Shown here: piece by piece, positions 24,991 through 36,403 of the stretch | Numbering within the stretch: the stretch's first letter is position 1 | How the letters are laid out: each line of letters opens with the position of its first letter | Assembly (NCBI GenBank): GCA_029204225.1 | Contig: CM055100.1 | Coordinates: 34,398,645 to 34,462,644, forward strand | Source of the DNA: Diphasiastrum complanatum | Lineage: Eukaryota; Streptophyta; Lycopodiopsida; Lycopodiales; Lycopodiaceae | Direction: 5' to 3' | DNA length: 64,000 nucleotides | The notes under the pieces: model-generated | Database searches by the model: none | Told to the model about the DNA's origin: nothing | The model's input: the letters and a program-made list of their open reading frames with translations, nothing else | Translations under genes and position numbers: made by a program

Positions 24991-25830
24991 CCTACCATAA
25001 AACCCCTTCCTTGCCCTCTAGATCCATCCAATTAGGGAGGCAAGGGTCCAATAATGATTCAAAATATACATGTTACCTTTTTTGTTTGCAGAGAGGATTT
25101 CATTATATTCTTTATCCAAAAGAGTACATTGCTTTGAATTGAACAAAGCTCTACAACCCTGATCTGTGAGCTTGCTGATAGACAATAAATTCTTTGTCAA
25201 TTCGGGTACATAAAGTACATCGTTAAGCAATGTCGAGTTACCATTTGGAAGATGAAGGCATATAGATATCTGCTAGTGTGAGTTATTTGAATAGGAATTT
25301 ACATGGAGTCATGTACTGAGAAGCACTAGAATCAAGATATCATAGCACGCCATCTCTACTTTGTTGATCTTGTACCATCAGTAGTGTTGTGTCTTTATGA
25401 GAGGTTCTGGCAGAATCAGATGTCGCATCCTGCTACTACACCTTTGTTTCATTGTATTTGAGAACTTGACAACATTTGATGTCGTGGTTGGTTCTCTTGT
25501 AGTACTTGCAAAAGAGCTTTGTTTTCAGCTTTTGATGATGTCGATTGTGTTGTTGTTGTTGCTGGTCTGAATTAGTCTGTTTAGCTTTAGTCTTCTTGTC
25601 CTTTGAAGTTTTTTTCTTCTTGGATTGTTGCTTACTTGAATAGAGAGTGACTGTCTTCATATTCGACGTCGATAAGATTTTTCTTCTTACTTCTTCCTTG
25701 CTTCACAGTTTAGATCTGACTTAACCAAAACAAGAATGCCCCAAGGCAAACGATTGCTGCAGGCAATGCTTACAATGGCTATGTTGACCCTCAACAGTCT
25801 TCATAAACTTGCTAAAGCAAGTCCAAACCC
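24990..25830 (-). pseudogene. Copia gag C-terminus and protease fragment
   Basis: Reading leftward: a lysine/glutamine-rich gag tail (25660-25500), then a zinc-knuckle-like FCKYYKRTNHDIKCC (about 25513-25470) in which the second Cys is Tyr. A protease segment follows that reads YLDSSASQYMT (about 25345) where DSGAS-x-H-M-T is usual. Then come NDVLYVPELTKNLLSISKL (25227-25170) and the start of the GAG-pre-integrase region. The protease catalytic DSG has become DSS. The same knuckle pattern (C-x2-C-x4-H-x4-C within K-rich sequence) occurs in the element at 45.9 kb, so both belong to one family. Integrase and RT are absent on this side. Confidence 0.7.
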
Positions 25831-25839
25831 AACATAGTT

Positions 25840-26390
25840 CAATTATTACTGGGTTCAGTTCTAATTATAAATCCATGCATAGCATAGAATCCATTATTTT
25901 GCAGAATCACCATGTATTTTCTAGGATCAGTCAGAATAGACAATAAGAACAAGGGGTGTGATTCATTCAACAAGGAATTGAAATACAGTATAACGTTTTT
26001 GAGAAACAAAAAGTGTCTGTCACACACTTCTTCAGATTCCTGTGAAAATACAGTCTACATATACAAAGTTGGCGAATCACTGCATTGATTCAAGACGAAT
26101 TAAGACAGTAGACAATATTTTATTTTGCCATAATAGCTCAGATAGGAAAGAAAACAACAAGCGCTCTACTCCTGCTTTCCACCATGCAGAACAACGAATG
26201 AATTAATGAGAATGAATGAATGATAGATGAGCGTAGGCTTTGCTATATGTGTTTGAGAAAGCATGCAAACTGTCGGAAGATTTGAAACGTTGTATCTTAT
26301 AAGTTTCCAATAGTTTGCTGCCACGCAGAGAGAGTCCGGTACGAAACGCTACCTCTCCCATCTGGAAATAAGCATGCTGTTCTAGAGACT
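25840..26390. other. Unassigned stretch
   Basis: No recognisable gene or border motif; it lies between two fragments of the same copia family. Confidence 0.4.
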
Positions 26391-26391
26391 A

Positions 26392-26455
26392 GCAACGTAC
26401 CATCCACGTATAAGGTGATGATAATGAAGGATTGCTGCACTGACTTGGAATAGAC
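26392..26455 (-). pseudogene. Inverted copia RT YVDD fragment
   Basis: The DNA from GTACCATCCACGTATAAGG to about 26452 is nearly the same as 43677-43738 of the minus-strand copia element, where the complementary strand encodes the ITLYVDDT core of RT. Here it is joined head-on to plus-strand RNase H sequence, so it is inverted relative to its neighbour. Confidence 0.75.
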
Positions 26456-26706
26456 GTTAATCTGTATCAGTACAGCCCTACAATTTTTTTTCTGTGATAA
26501 TCAGAGTGCTATTGCCTTGTCGGCCAACCCTAGATTTCACTCTAGGAGTAAGCACATTGAAATTAGCTATCACTACATCAGGGGCAAGGTTTTCAACAAG
26601 GAGGTGAGCTTAACATACTACATAACGCAAGACATGGTTGCAGATATATTCACGAAGGCACTAATTGTAATGCACACAACAAATTTTGTGCATTGCTTAG
26701 TCTGAA
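26456..26706 (+). pseudogene. Copia RNase H C-terminal fragment
   Basis: Encodes DNQSAIALSANPRFHSRSKH, then IEISYHYIRGKV and MVADIFTKAL, the standard C-terminal end of a copia RNase H. It is colinear, in the opposite orientation, with the end of the element at 42.7-43.0 kb. A polypurine tract and LTR follow directly. Confidence 0.85.
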
Positions 26707-26728
26707 GATCAAGGCATTCACGGATCCA

Positions 26729-26741
26729 GATTAAGGGGGGG
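26729..26741 (+). other. Polypurine tract
   Basis: ATTAAGGGGGGGT-type purine run directly before the LTR start TGTTGG. The minus-strand counterpart is at 42708-42720. Confidence 0.85.
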
Positions 26742-27725
26742 TGTTGGATTTATCTCCTCTACTCTCCTAAATCCTATTTTAATCTGCCTCCATTCATGCT
26801 GCATTTTTACTCATGTTGTCGCATTGTCTACATATTTACATGTAAAATAAGACAGATGAATAAAACGCGACTGTCTGCATAAATACAAGTAAATTCTCAC
26901 AGGCAAAAAAAAGGCGAAAAACGCAACACTGTGTTTTTACACGTGTTTTGTGACAGGCGAAAAAGACGACACTACCTTACAAAATGCCGAATGTGTTCTA
27001 GGAAAAGCGAAGGCACCCTGTAAATCAAATCCTAAGGCATTTCGTCAGAGTGACGCATTTTTCACATCTTCACCAACGTTCATTTCAGCAAAGGCTGACG
27101 TCGCGTCCTTTTTCACGCTCATCCCATGCAACTGTGCTAACAGATTTGACAACGACAGCAGCCACCCATAATCTCCTACAGACAGCACATCCACTTTGTA
27201 CTTTCTTCATCTGCACACCTGTAAAATTGTATATATATATATTGAATACCATTTGCGTATTCAAAGAACAAGTGTGTGTGTAAAATAATAGCATCAGAAG
27301 CTTATCAAGGATCGACGAAGTAGATGCCTTATGCACTGATTATTTTATACTGTCAATAATAGGTTCATTCTTTTTTACATATTGAATTAGCTTTGTGGAG
27401 CATGTGGTTTCGTCTGCTATTGTCTTGTGCTCCACAACATTATTGACATGTAGATTTTGCTATACTTAATCTGATAACAGCTCTGTTGTTCTGCGTTCAG
27501 ATTTGTGTCGATATTGCTATGTTTTTTCTTCATTCTGTCAGACTCTCTTGTTACTCAATTTGGTAATCTATTCTTAGCGAGTTATTATCAGTCTAGATGT
27601 TGACGACTAACATTTAGTCTTGCCTTTCGCGAATCATTCACGACTGATTATCAGTCGAGCTTAGTCTAGCTCTTTGCAAATCATTCGCGACAAATAATTT
27701 ATCTAGTTGTTCGCGACTCAAACAT
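26742..27725 (+). repeat. Copia 3' LTR, 3' end truncated
   Basis: Starts TGTTGGATTTATCTCC and runs colinear with the reverse complement of 47682-46750. It includes the ACACGTGTTTTGTGACAGG block, the GTATATATATATTG TATA region (about 27228) and the ATACTTAATCTGATAACAGC block (27462-27481). Similarity fades at about 27725 before the expected ACA end. Confidence 0.85.
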
Positions 27726-28139
27726 GATCCTCGATAACATTCATAACCAATGCCATGTATGTTATATCTTGATCTTAGGACTGGGCCTCAAATAGGCCTT
27801 GTTGACATATTGTAACCGTACCATGATAAATAACAGTATAAAAAAGTGACAACTCCGCCAAGTACTAGATCAATGAGCAAAACCATTGACTTTCTAGCAT
27901 AATTGTTAATAAAATTGCCGATTTTAGAAAATAGTGTACCACATAATCTGATGCTAAATTATGAATAGTAGATAATGTCAGATGACAACGAAAGTATATC
28001 TACCATTTACTTGATTAAGCAATACAAAGCATTCAAAGATTGCACACACATAGAGCAATAGGAATTGCTACTTGTCTATATTAACAAAATCAAGTATACA
28101 ACTTATGATTCCCTTTGAAAGTGTTGTCTGTTTCCTAGA
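27726..28139. other. Unassigned spacer
   Basis: No motif seen between the LTR and the next copia fragment. Confidence 0.4.
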
Positions 28140-28790
28140 TCAACGCGATAGATTTTGTCTTGGCTGGAATGATGAAGTCTCTGAAGTTGATGGTGTGTTT
28201 GATACAGGCTGCTGCATGTTGCTCTTTTTGTTAGGATAATCTTACTGTGTAGATCTCTTGGATCTAGACTTCTAATTTTTTAAATATAGAGCTAGAGGAT
28301 CCGATCCTGAGCCTGAAGAGAATGCAAGTCTCATGATCTCCTCTTGTACAAGCATAGAAATTACTCTTGATAGAGTGAGATGCTCCTGGGTCGAAATTGC
28401 CATGACCCAATTTTCCTCAGCTTCAAGTACACTCGATAATAGAGTCATCATAGCATCTGAATCTTCGATGACTGAGCCAGTTGCAGTAAGTTTGCTCCAT
28501 AAGATTTTTAAAAGTGTTGAGATGACTCGAAACACTATCTGCATCAGACATTCTGAGGGTGAAGAATTTATTCCTCAGATGAAGTTTGGAGTGATCAAGG
28601 CAAATGCCTTGTCATCTCTTTGTCTCCATTTGGTGATGCTGGCTACATCTGCCTCTGGTTTGACCTCAGTGCCATCAACGATGTCCCATAGTTCTTTTTC
28701 AAGTAGAACTACTCTCATCTTGAACTTCTAGAGATGGTAGTTCTCTTCGTCGAACTTGTCAATCAGAGATGAATTGGATGATGGATCCAT
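28140..28790 (-). pseudogene. Copia gag fragment
   Basis: Start at ATG 28790 (MDPSSNSSLIDKFDEENYHL) with the family box NYHL-stop-KFKMRVVL, then KELWDIVDGTEVKPEADVAS and ITKWRQRDDKAFALITPN. A frameshift leads to the open piece 28544-28272, which contains DAMMTLLSSVLEAEENWVMA. The tryptophan of LWKFKM has become TAG, as at 4.9 kb. No zinc knuckle is preserved, and the rest of the polyprotein is missing to the left. The primer site and 5' LTR lie to the right in the normal order. Confidence 0.8.
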
Positions 28791-28916
28791 TCTGGTGTAG
28801 AAATCGTTGGTAGAGACAACGATGTTTGAATACTGCTAACTGTGCTCTTGTTGAAATGATGTCTTGATATAAACAAGACTGATAACCTGCAATAGAAATG
28901 TAAATTACTGAGCCAC

Positions 28917-28930
28917 CCACTCTGATACCA
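28917..28930 (-). other. tRNA-Met-type primer-binding site
   Basis: The minus strand reads TGGTATCAGAGTGG, directly abutting the LTR whose plus-strand sequence starts TGTTGGAAAATCG at 28931. Confidence 0.85.
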
Positions 28931-29889
28931 TGTTGGAAAATCGTGGGATGACTGATATCAGATTTGGTAGAGAATTGATAAAAATAGAACTTTGATATCA
29001 GATCGTGATGACTGTCAATGAAAGCTTGTGGGACATAAATGTATTTTTGATTGATTGGAAAGTACAATGGCTTGAAGTAATAACTTCAGCTTGTTGATCG
29101 TTGATAGATGATTGATCAATTATCAGTCATATCTTCTGTCCAGTTTAATCAAATATATATGCTAGCTGCTAATAGGTGTAGCCCTTATCAAAATGATATT
29201 TTTGGTATTTTGAACTACTTAGTTGATTAGCACTGTGTGATAGTAGGTAACCACCATTGGAGATATTTTATTTACATACGTGGTGGATTGTACGTGGACA
29301 GTATGTGGATCGACTTTTATTAATGAGAGTTTGATGGATTGTCGATGATGTCAATGTCGAGTTAGTTGAGGGTTGATGAAAATTCAATGAAGTCGGGCAA
29401 GTCGACGAAGTCGAGTTGTCAATGGAGTTGATGGAGTTAGTGTTGATGGAGTTGATGGAGTCGATGTCGAGTTGAAACGTCGATGTCGAGTAAGTGATGG
29501 AATGGAGTGAGATGTCGAGTATATACATGAGAAGTCGAAGTTGATGGAATGAAGTAAGTCGGGTACTTCGATGTCGGGTACTTTGATGTTGAGTACTTCG
29601 ATGTCAGGCACTTCAATGAAGTTGATGTCGATGGAGTCAGTTGAGTGAGTTGATGAAGAAGTCAAATGGAGTTAATGTCGAAGTGGATGGAGTCAGTTTG
29701 AGTTTGATGAATATACATAGGGAAGTCGAAGTCAGACTTCGGACTTCGATGACTTCAAAGACTTCGAAGTCGTTGGAGTCGGATTTTGACAAACCCGAAG
29801 TGTGGAAAAATGTGAAGCTGCAATTTGTCTGTTTTTCAGAATGCTCATTACTTGGATGATTTTAAGGTTGAGCATGGAAAAATCTAACA
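28931..29889 (-). repeat. Copia 5' LTR with TCGA-rich U3
   Basis: Inner border fixed by the primer site. The outer border is inferred at ...AATCTAACA (29889), giving minus-strand TGTTAGATTTTTCC...CCAACA, about 959 bp. A TATA-like ATATATATTTGATT lies at about 29158-29145 on the minus strand. The U3 part contains a long imperfect array of GATGTCGAGT-like words. Confidence 0.6.
29330..29780. repeat. Imperfect TCGA/GATGTCGAGT tandem array
   Basis: Dozens of variants of GATGTCGAG, GATGGAGTTGATGGAGTC and, at about 29555-29625, a roughly 16-bp unit of the type TACTTCGATGTCGGG repeated four times with changes. It is rich in TaqI-type TCGA sites and lies within the U3 of the copia LTR. Confidence 0.85.
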
Positions 29890-30399
29890 TTGCGCACATG
29901 AGAGCATCTGATGAAATGTAGGTAATAGTTGGATGGAGAAGGACGATACACCATATCCAAAAATAGAAAGAAAATTTATGAGCGCAACACTTCTTATTAT
30001 CGCCTTCCATAGCTTTTATGAAAAATAATTCCTTCTTTCTTATGTGCAACCAAGATCCTTAGCAGCCTTGCCCTTGCAAGGCAACCATCTCACTCGCAAG
30101 GTACCCATGCTCGCATGACCAACTGTCCTCACCAAATAGGTATCTGAAAACAATTATTGTATCTAGTGACCTTCAATTTTTATCATCTTCTAGAAGAAAA
30201 TTTTAACTTTGTTCTATTCATACAACATTTTTCTACCTTTATTTCCATTTTAATTTGCGATACAAATTTTTCTACAATAATGGGAGGAAGGAAAAGTCAA
30301 ACAATGGATAAAACTATTCCTCGAAAAGTTTTCCCTCCTTGCAAATTCCATCAAGACATAATTTAATTGTGAATATGTTGTAACGTATGGATAGAAAAT
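29890..30399. other. Spacer before the copia element
   Basis: No gene or repeat border recognised. The five bases before the 30400 LTR are AAAAT. Confidence 0.4.
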
Positions 30400-30703
30400 T
30401 GTTAGAATAAGTAAGCCCGAGTTTCTCTCACAGTCCATGACTTTTCGTGTTCAGCGGTGATTTTGAGCTTTTTACTACCTTTGTGATAGTATGCATGTGT
30501 GCCAGTTTGACGGTACACGTAGTGTAAGTTGGGACACGTGTCCCGTAACGGGGACCGAACTGCCATGCAGCGGTACCCCACAAAAATTAGACTGTGTATA
30601 TATACCTTTTAGTCTCTTTTGTAAATATAGTTCAAAAGTGTTCTCTTGGTTTTGTGTGTGATCTCTCTTTACTGTTTATCTGATTGATGTTAGATTGCTT
30701 GCA
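30400..30703 (+). repeat. 5' LTR of the best-preserved copia element
   Basis: TGTTAGAATAAGTAAGCCCG onwards matches the 3' LTR at 36098-36403 along its full length. I count roughly 20 substitutions, mostly transitions, plus one TA indel in a TATATA run. A TATA region (GTATATATACC) lies at about 30597. Similarity ends near 30703, but the primer site begins only at 30740, so the inner border may lie slightly further right. Confidence 0.93.
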
Positions 30704-30739
30704 AATTAGCTAACTATACTGCCAATAAAGTCCTTGAAA

Positions 30740-30751
30740 TGGTATCAGAGC
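30740..30751 (+). other. tRNA-Met-type primer-binding site
   Basis: TGGTATCAGAGC, a perfect plant copia primer site, 36 bases past the LTR similarity end. Confidence 0.92.
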
Positions 30752-31991
30752 ATGTGGTGCAGTTCGATGTTAGTTGGAAGCCAAATTTTGGGAAAATTTA
30801 AAGAACCGTTTACGGTTAGTCAAGCAAGCAATTGTTTGCAGGTGCAGTTGAATTCAAGTCTTCAGAATAAGCTATTGGCTTGATCCAGGAGTAAACCTGG
30901 GAGCAAACAGAGGGTTGTTGAGAAGAACAACTTGTTTGCATTCAATTGTGCATCAACTGTGAAGCCAAAAATTTCTAGAGAGTCCTTGCAGTAGGGCGAC
31001 CTCAGTGGTGTAGGAGACTGCTAGAAAAATCTCAGAAAATGATTGAGTAAATCTCAAGAAAGCTCGATCCTTTCTACAACTAGGGTTTTCATGTACAAAA
31101 CTGTGGATCTTTCTCCACACAGACTATGTTTCAGTGTTGTGAATGCATGGAGAGGGGCGCCCTAGCAGGTAGAATGTGCCTACAAATGGCCGTGAGCATC
31201 CGTAGAGTATTTTGAGCGCTGAATCAACTGGTAGGAAGGCGTGGAGGGAAACCTTGGAGGCAACCATAGCCAGGTTAACGAAGACAGAAAATCGCGGATC
31301 ATCTGCGTGGCCAGCACGAGGCAGACCTGAGCATCTGAAAGTGTTCAGTGCACGGAGGAGGAAGAGTTATTGCCCAAGTTCGCTAAGAACCGTCGGATAG
31401 AGAATCTGATTAATATGTGATGGAGATTGAGTCTCCATGATAAGGTGTGGACCATGGATTGGAGATAAATCATTGGATGAAATTTAGGTGGACCCGAAAG
31501 GCACTGAAGGGCCATGCATACCTTCAATTTCATTAAAAATTTTCAAGTTGAAAGAGACCTTGAAGTTCAAATGTGTTTGAAAAAAGAGATTTACTTCAAA
31601 GTGAAGAAACAGTGTGTTTTCTTCAAGAGCCTTTAAATTTTGGTCTAAAGCTTCATTTAAGGCCGTCCAAAAGCCAAAATCCTCCAAATTAAGGGCAGAA
31701 AAGGACTGTACCCTGCAAGTACGGTACCTAAAAATAGAGGGATTGTCGCGAAGAAAGTGTTCGGAGCACGCCAAAAGTCTTTTCACCATTCCAGTGGGCA
31801 AGTAGTTGGGAGTTGGTGACGAAGGCATTTCAGGGGACGACACCAATTTGGCTTCCGATTTGGCGAAAAACCGGCGGGAGGTCCTAAAACTTTTTTGGTC
31901 AGACCTTAAAGTTGACTTTTAGAAGTCTAAATTGCTCTATAAGCTTGTCATTGGGCCTCATTAAGGTGCTATAGGAGCAATTTTTGGCGAA
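30752..31991 (+). other. Long untranslated leader of the copia element
   Basis: About 1.24 kb between primer site and gag ATG. It contains several upstream ATGs (for example 31212, 62 codons) but no recognisable domain. Long leaders can carry packaging signals; none can be identified here. Confidence 0.6.
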
Positions 31992-32761
31992 ATGGTAGGA
32001 TTGGGAGAATCCGTGCTTGGAGAAGCTAGTAGATTGGACGGGGTATCCAATTACAGCATTTGGAAATTCAAAATGAAAAGTATTTTCATGAACAACGGCC
32101 AGCTACAACTCCAGCCAATATTGATGCATTTGACAAAAGGGCGCAGAAGGCTTTATCCTTGATAAACTTGTCAGTGAAGGATCATGTCATTGCCCACATC
32201 AGTGAAGCTGTATCAGCAAGAGGCGCTTGGGATGCACTCAAACTGCAGTTTCAAATGGCAAACCCCTCTCGAATGATGTTTTTGAGGACCAAACTCATAA
32301 GTGTTTGCATGGAGGAGAATGAGGACATAGGGTCCTATTTCACACGAATAAATGAGTTATGAGACCAGTTGACAGCTATTGGAGAACCAATAAGAGATGT
32401 TGAGCTGGATCACACAGCTATAAATGGCCTACCCAAAAATTTTCAAATGTTTGCAAGTGGCATTGCTTCAAGGGAGAGACTACCAACATTTGAAAATCTT
32501 CATGGCATCATCCTACAGGAGGAACAAAGGCGTGAAGTGGTAAAAACTCGATGTCCCACATCGGAAGATCAAGCAATGCTAGCCAAAGGGAAGCATAAAT
32601 ACAGGAAGCAATCCAAGAAGTCAAATGTGGAGGATGACAATCAAGGATCCACATCAGGCAAGAAGAAGAAAGGCAACTGTTTCTATTGCCAAAAGCCTGG
32701 ACATTGGGCAAGAGATTGTCGCAAAAAGAAGACAGATATTAAGAGGGGCAAAGTGAAGTAG
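31992..32761 (+). pseudogene. Copia gag with CCHC zinc knuckle
   Basis: Gag binds and packages element RNA into virus-like particles. ATG at 31992 starts MVGLGESVLGEASRLDGVSN, then YSIWKFKM, the usual N-terminal gag box. A shift near 32090 moves the frame, which then runs through AQKALSLINLSVKDHVIAHI, ARGAWDALKLQF and FLRTKLISVCMEENEDIGSY to a K-rich tail and zinc knuckle CFYCQKPGHWARDC (32678-32719). Stops at 32360-32362 and 32759-32761 and one frameshift are the only breaks. It is followed without a gap in the same frame by the decayed protease. Confidence 0.9.
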
Positions 32762-35700
32762 TTGACCAATTTTGTTGAAGAAGAGAATGATAGCGATAAC
32801 GAAGATCAAGACACGGCATTTGCGACAGCATTAGCATCACACATTCCATTGATCATACACATTGGTACGTGGACTCAAGAAAACGAGACACATGACTGGC
32901 AACAAATCATAGCTCAAAAACTTGGAGCTTACTGATGATGGAGATAGAGTTGTGTGCAGGCGAACGACGACGAGTGCCAAATCCATGGAGTTGGTGCAGT
33001 GCCTATTCAATTTCCTGATGGACATGTGAAGGTAATTGAAAATGTGTTGTATGTTCCTGGCCTTCAGAAGAGTCTTTTATCTGTTGGTACAATGATAGAT
33101 CATAAGTTGAAGGTGGAGTTCAACGACAAGAAATGCCAGATCAAGGATCTGAAACGGCGTTTCAAAGTGATTGCTGATGGTTTTAGAGATAAAACTTGTG
33201 GTTTGTACAAGCTAAATGCTGTTGTTACGAAGTGCAATGTATTACCATCAACATCTATATCACAAAGTGATTTATGGCATAGACGTATGGGGCATTTGAA
33301 CTTCAAAATCTTGAGGCTATTTCGTAAGCTCAAGATGGTAACAGGTCTACCTAGTTTGGATGACAAGGAAGAGTCCATTTGCAAGGAGTGCATGCTAGAC
33401 AAGTTACACAGGAAGAAGTTCAACAAAGAAGGAGCAACAAGGGCAAAACGAGTGCTTGAGTTGATACACTCTGACCTATGTGGGCCAATGAAGGTAATGT
33501 CTATTGGTAAAGCATTTTATTTGCTAACCTTCATTGATGATTACTCACGGAAGACCTGGATCTACACCGTTAAGCAGAGTTCTGACACATTTGGATGCTT
33601 CAAAAGCTTCAAAGCATTGGTTGAAAATCAGTCAGGTGCTAAGATCAAGGTACTCAGGGCAGATCGTGGTGGTGAGTATCGTTCCACAGATTTTATTGAC
33701 TTTTGCAAAGAGCATGGCATTAAATAGGAGTTTGCGCAAGTTGATACACCTCAACAAAATGGGGTAGCTGAAAGAAAGAATCGTACCATTGTCGAAGCAG
33801 CTAGGGCAATGATGACACATATGGGAGTTACTGATTTTTTATGGGGAGAAGCTGTCAAAACTACTGTGTTCTTACAAAATAGAAATCCTACAATTGCTGT
33901 ACATAATCGCACACCCGAGGAGGCATTCACTGGTAAGAAGCCTAAGATGGATGGATTGCGAGTATTTGGATGCCGAGTGTATGTTCACATACCAAAGAGC
34001 GAGAGAGCCAAAACGCAGGTAAAGGCCTTGAAGTGCATTTTTACAAGATATGATGAACAAACCAAGGGATATAGATGTTATGATCCAGATGGGCTACGTG
34101 TGCACATAAGTCGTGATGTCTTATTTGATGAAATCCATAGATTTGGAGATGAAGAAAAGAATAATGATGGGCTATGCAGGCTTCTCAAAGAGGATGAAGT
34201 AGTTCTACCACCACAGGAAGATCATCATGATGATGATGAGGGACGTGGTACTCCTCCCAACATAGAGACGAGATGGAGAGTGAGAAACAAATCTATTGGA
34301 TCGGAAAAGACTGAGGTAGCAGGTGATAAAAGGAAGGAGCAAGATGCACCATGGGATTCCTATTCACCTCGTAGCGGATCACCTCAACGTAAGTTACCCA
34401 AATGGTATACTAAGCTCATGAGTGACAAGGAAGGGAAAATTGTCGAGCCTAGCAAGGAGGGAGAGTTGCGGCATTCCACATGAGAGAGGAAGGAACCTGA
34501 CAAGTTTCAGGTAAATCTTGCACTTATGAGTGACATTATTTCATCTATTGAACCCTCTTGCTTTGAGGGGGCCAAAAATCAAGAGATATGGCAAAAAGCA
34601 ATGCAAGAGGAGATTGATTCCATCAAACACCATGACACATGCGAGATAGTGGATCTTCCAAAGGGCAAAAGACCCATTGGCAACAAATGGGTATACAGGA
34701 CAAAGTACAATGCCAATGGAACTATTGCAAAACACAAAGCAAGGCTTGTAGTGAAGGGCTATGTGCAAAGTAAGGGCATTGAGTACCAAGAGACCTTCGC
34801 TCTTGTGGCCAAGTGGAATACACTTCGCATGGTGACTGCTTTGGCGGCACTATTTGGATGGAATCTACATCAGATGGACGTAAAGTCCACATTCCTGAAT
34901 GGTAAAGTTGAAGAAGAAGTGTACATGGAGCACCTTAGTGGCTTTGTGATACATGGCATGGAAGACAAAGTGTACAAGCTGAAGAAAGCCTAGTACGAAT
35001 TGAAACAAGCACCACGTGCTTGGTATAGCCACTTTGATGAGCATCTCCTTTCTAGAGATTTGATATGCACTTCTTCAAATTTCAATCTTTTCTACTTTGC
35101 TCATGACTCTAGTATCACACTAATTATGTTGTACGTAGACGACCTCATAATCACAAGAAATGATGATGAGTTGATTGGTGCAATCAAGAAAGACTTATCC
35201 TCTAGTTTTGATATGACTGATCTTGGCTTGATGCACTACCGTTTAAGAGTGGAAGTATGTCAAGGTTGCAATAGCATCGCACTAACACAAACAAAGTATG
35301 TGAATGAGATTTTGAAGCGTTTCAAAATGTGCGATAGCAAGCCAGTATCCACACCTGTGGAGGTTGGTAAGAAACTATCTAACCAGGATGAGAGTGCACT
35401 AGTTGATGCCACTTTATTTCATCAATTAGTTGGTTCGCTGATTTATCTCACAACTACTCGTCCTGACATAAGTTATGCTATAAGCGTTGTAAGTCAATTC
35501 ATGGCTACTCCTAAAGAGATTCATTGGAAAGTAGCGAAGAGAATTCTTCGTTATGTGAAGGGCATGTTAACCCATGGATTGCTATATGAGAGGCAACATA
35601 CTTTACCAGTTTTATAGGGCTTTGTTGATTCAGATTGGGCAGGCTGTATTGATGACAGGAGATCTACCACAGGTTATATATTTCATGTTGGTAATGGTAT

Positions 35701-36103
35701 ATTTTCTTGGTCAAGTAAGAAACAAGACACAGTTGCTCTTTCTACTACAGAAGCAAAATACAAAGCACTATGTTCAGCTACGCAGGAAGCAGTTTGGCTA
35801 AGAAGAATGTTAGAAGACATTGGAATTCCGTAGAATAAGCCTACTGTGATCAGATGTGACAGTCAGAGTGCTATACATCTAGCTAAAAATCTTGTATTTC
35901 ATGCACGCACGAAGCATATAAAAATTAAGTATCATTTCATTAGAGAGAAGTTATTATCTAATGAAATAGACATAGTGCATTGTAAGACAAAGAATCAGTT
36001 AGCCGATATATTCGCTAAACCTTTAAGTACTGATAAGTTTGAGTTTTTTAGAGAAAAGTGCTTTGTAAAAAAAGATAAACTAGGGCTTAAGGGAGAGTGT
36101 TAG
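32762..36103 (+). pseudogene. Copia pol: protease-integrase-RT-RNase H with point stops
   Basis: The protease is damaged: WYVDS occurs near 32869 in an alternate frame with Arg where DSG is expected. From 32954 to 36103 one frame runs unshifted with only stops at about 33725, 34481, 34991, 35615 and 35833. It encodes [26 protein letters not shown] (about 33273), integrase HSDLCGP (about 33468), [18 protein letters not shown] (about 33658) and QQNGVAERKNRTIVE (about 33751). It continues with VFGCRVYVHIP, RT KARLVVKGYVQ (about 34735), MDVKSTFLNGKVEEEVYME (about 34874), YVDDLIIT (35132-35155), LVGSLIYL and RPDISYA. RNase H has FVDSDWAGC (35621), RCDSQSAIHLA (about 35850), RTKHIKIKYHFIRE and LADIFAKPL. 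Domain order and length fit a full copia pol. The loss pattern points to mainly point-mutation decay. Confidence 0.95.
36081..36097 (+). other. Polypurine tract
   Basis: TAGGGCTTAAGGGAGAG-type purine-rich run ends directly at the 3' LTR start at 36098. Confidence 0.8.
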
Positions 36104-36403
36104 AATAAGTAAGCCCGAGTTTCTCTCATAGTTCATGACTTTCCATGTTCAGCAGTGATTTCGAGCTTTTTATTGCCTTTGTGATAGTATGCGTGTGTGC
36201 CAGTTTGACGGTACACATAGTGTAAGTTGGGAAACGCATCCCGTAACGGGGACCGAACTGCCATGCAGCGGTACCCCACAAAAATTAGACTGTGTATATA
36301 TATATCTTTCAGTCTCTTTTGAAAATATAGTTCAGAAGTGTTCTCTTGGTTTTGTGTGTGATCTCTCTCTATTGTTTATCTGATTGATGTCAGATTGCTT
36401 GGA
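36098..36403 (+). repeat. 3' LTR of the copia element
   Basis: About 306 bp, colinear with 30400-30703. The five bases after it (AAGCT) do not match the five before the 5' LTR (AAAAT), so no target duplication is recognised; the outer end may be truncated or misplaced. Confidence 0.93.

Noticed and set aside
25700-25840. VWTCFSKFMKTVEGQHSHCK-type segment resembling a BED zinc finger
   Set aside because: The C-x2-C is present, but the following His pair and spacing are missing, and the segment is in frame with the copia gag tail; too weak to call.
26950-27336. Open frames on both strands in 26.9-27.3 kb (and 42.0-42.5, 47.0-47.9 kb)
   Set aside because: They lie inside LTR copies of one copia family and do not persist between copies.
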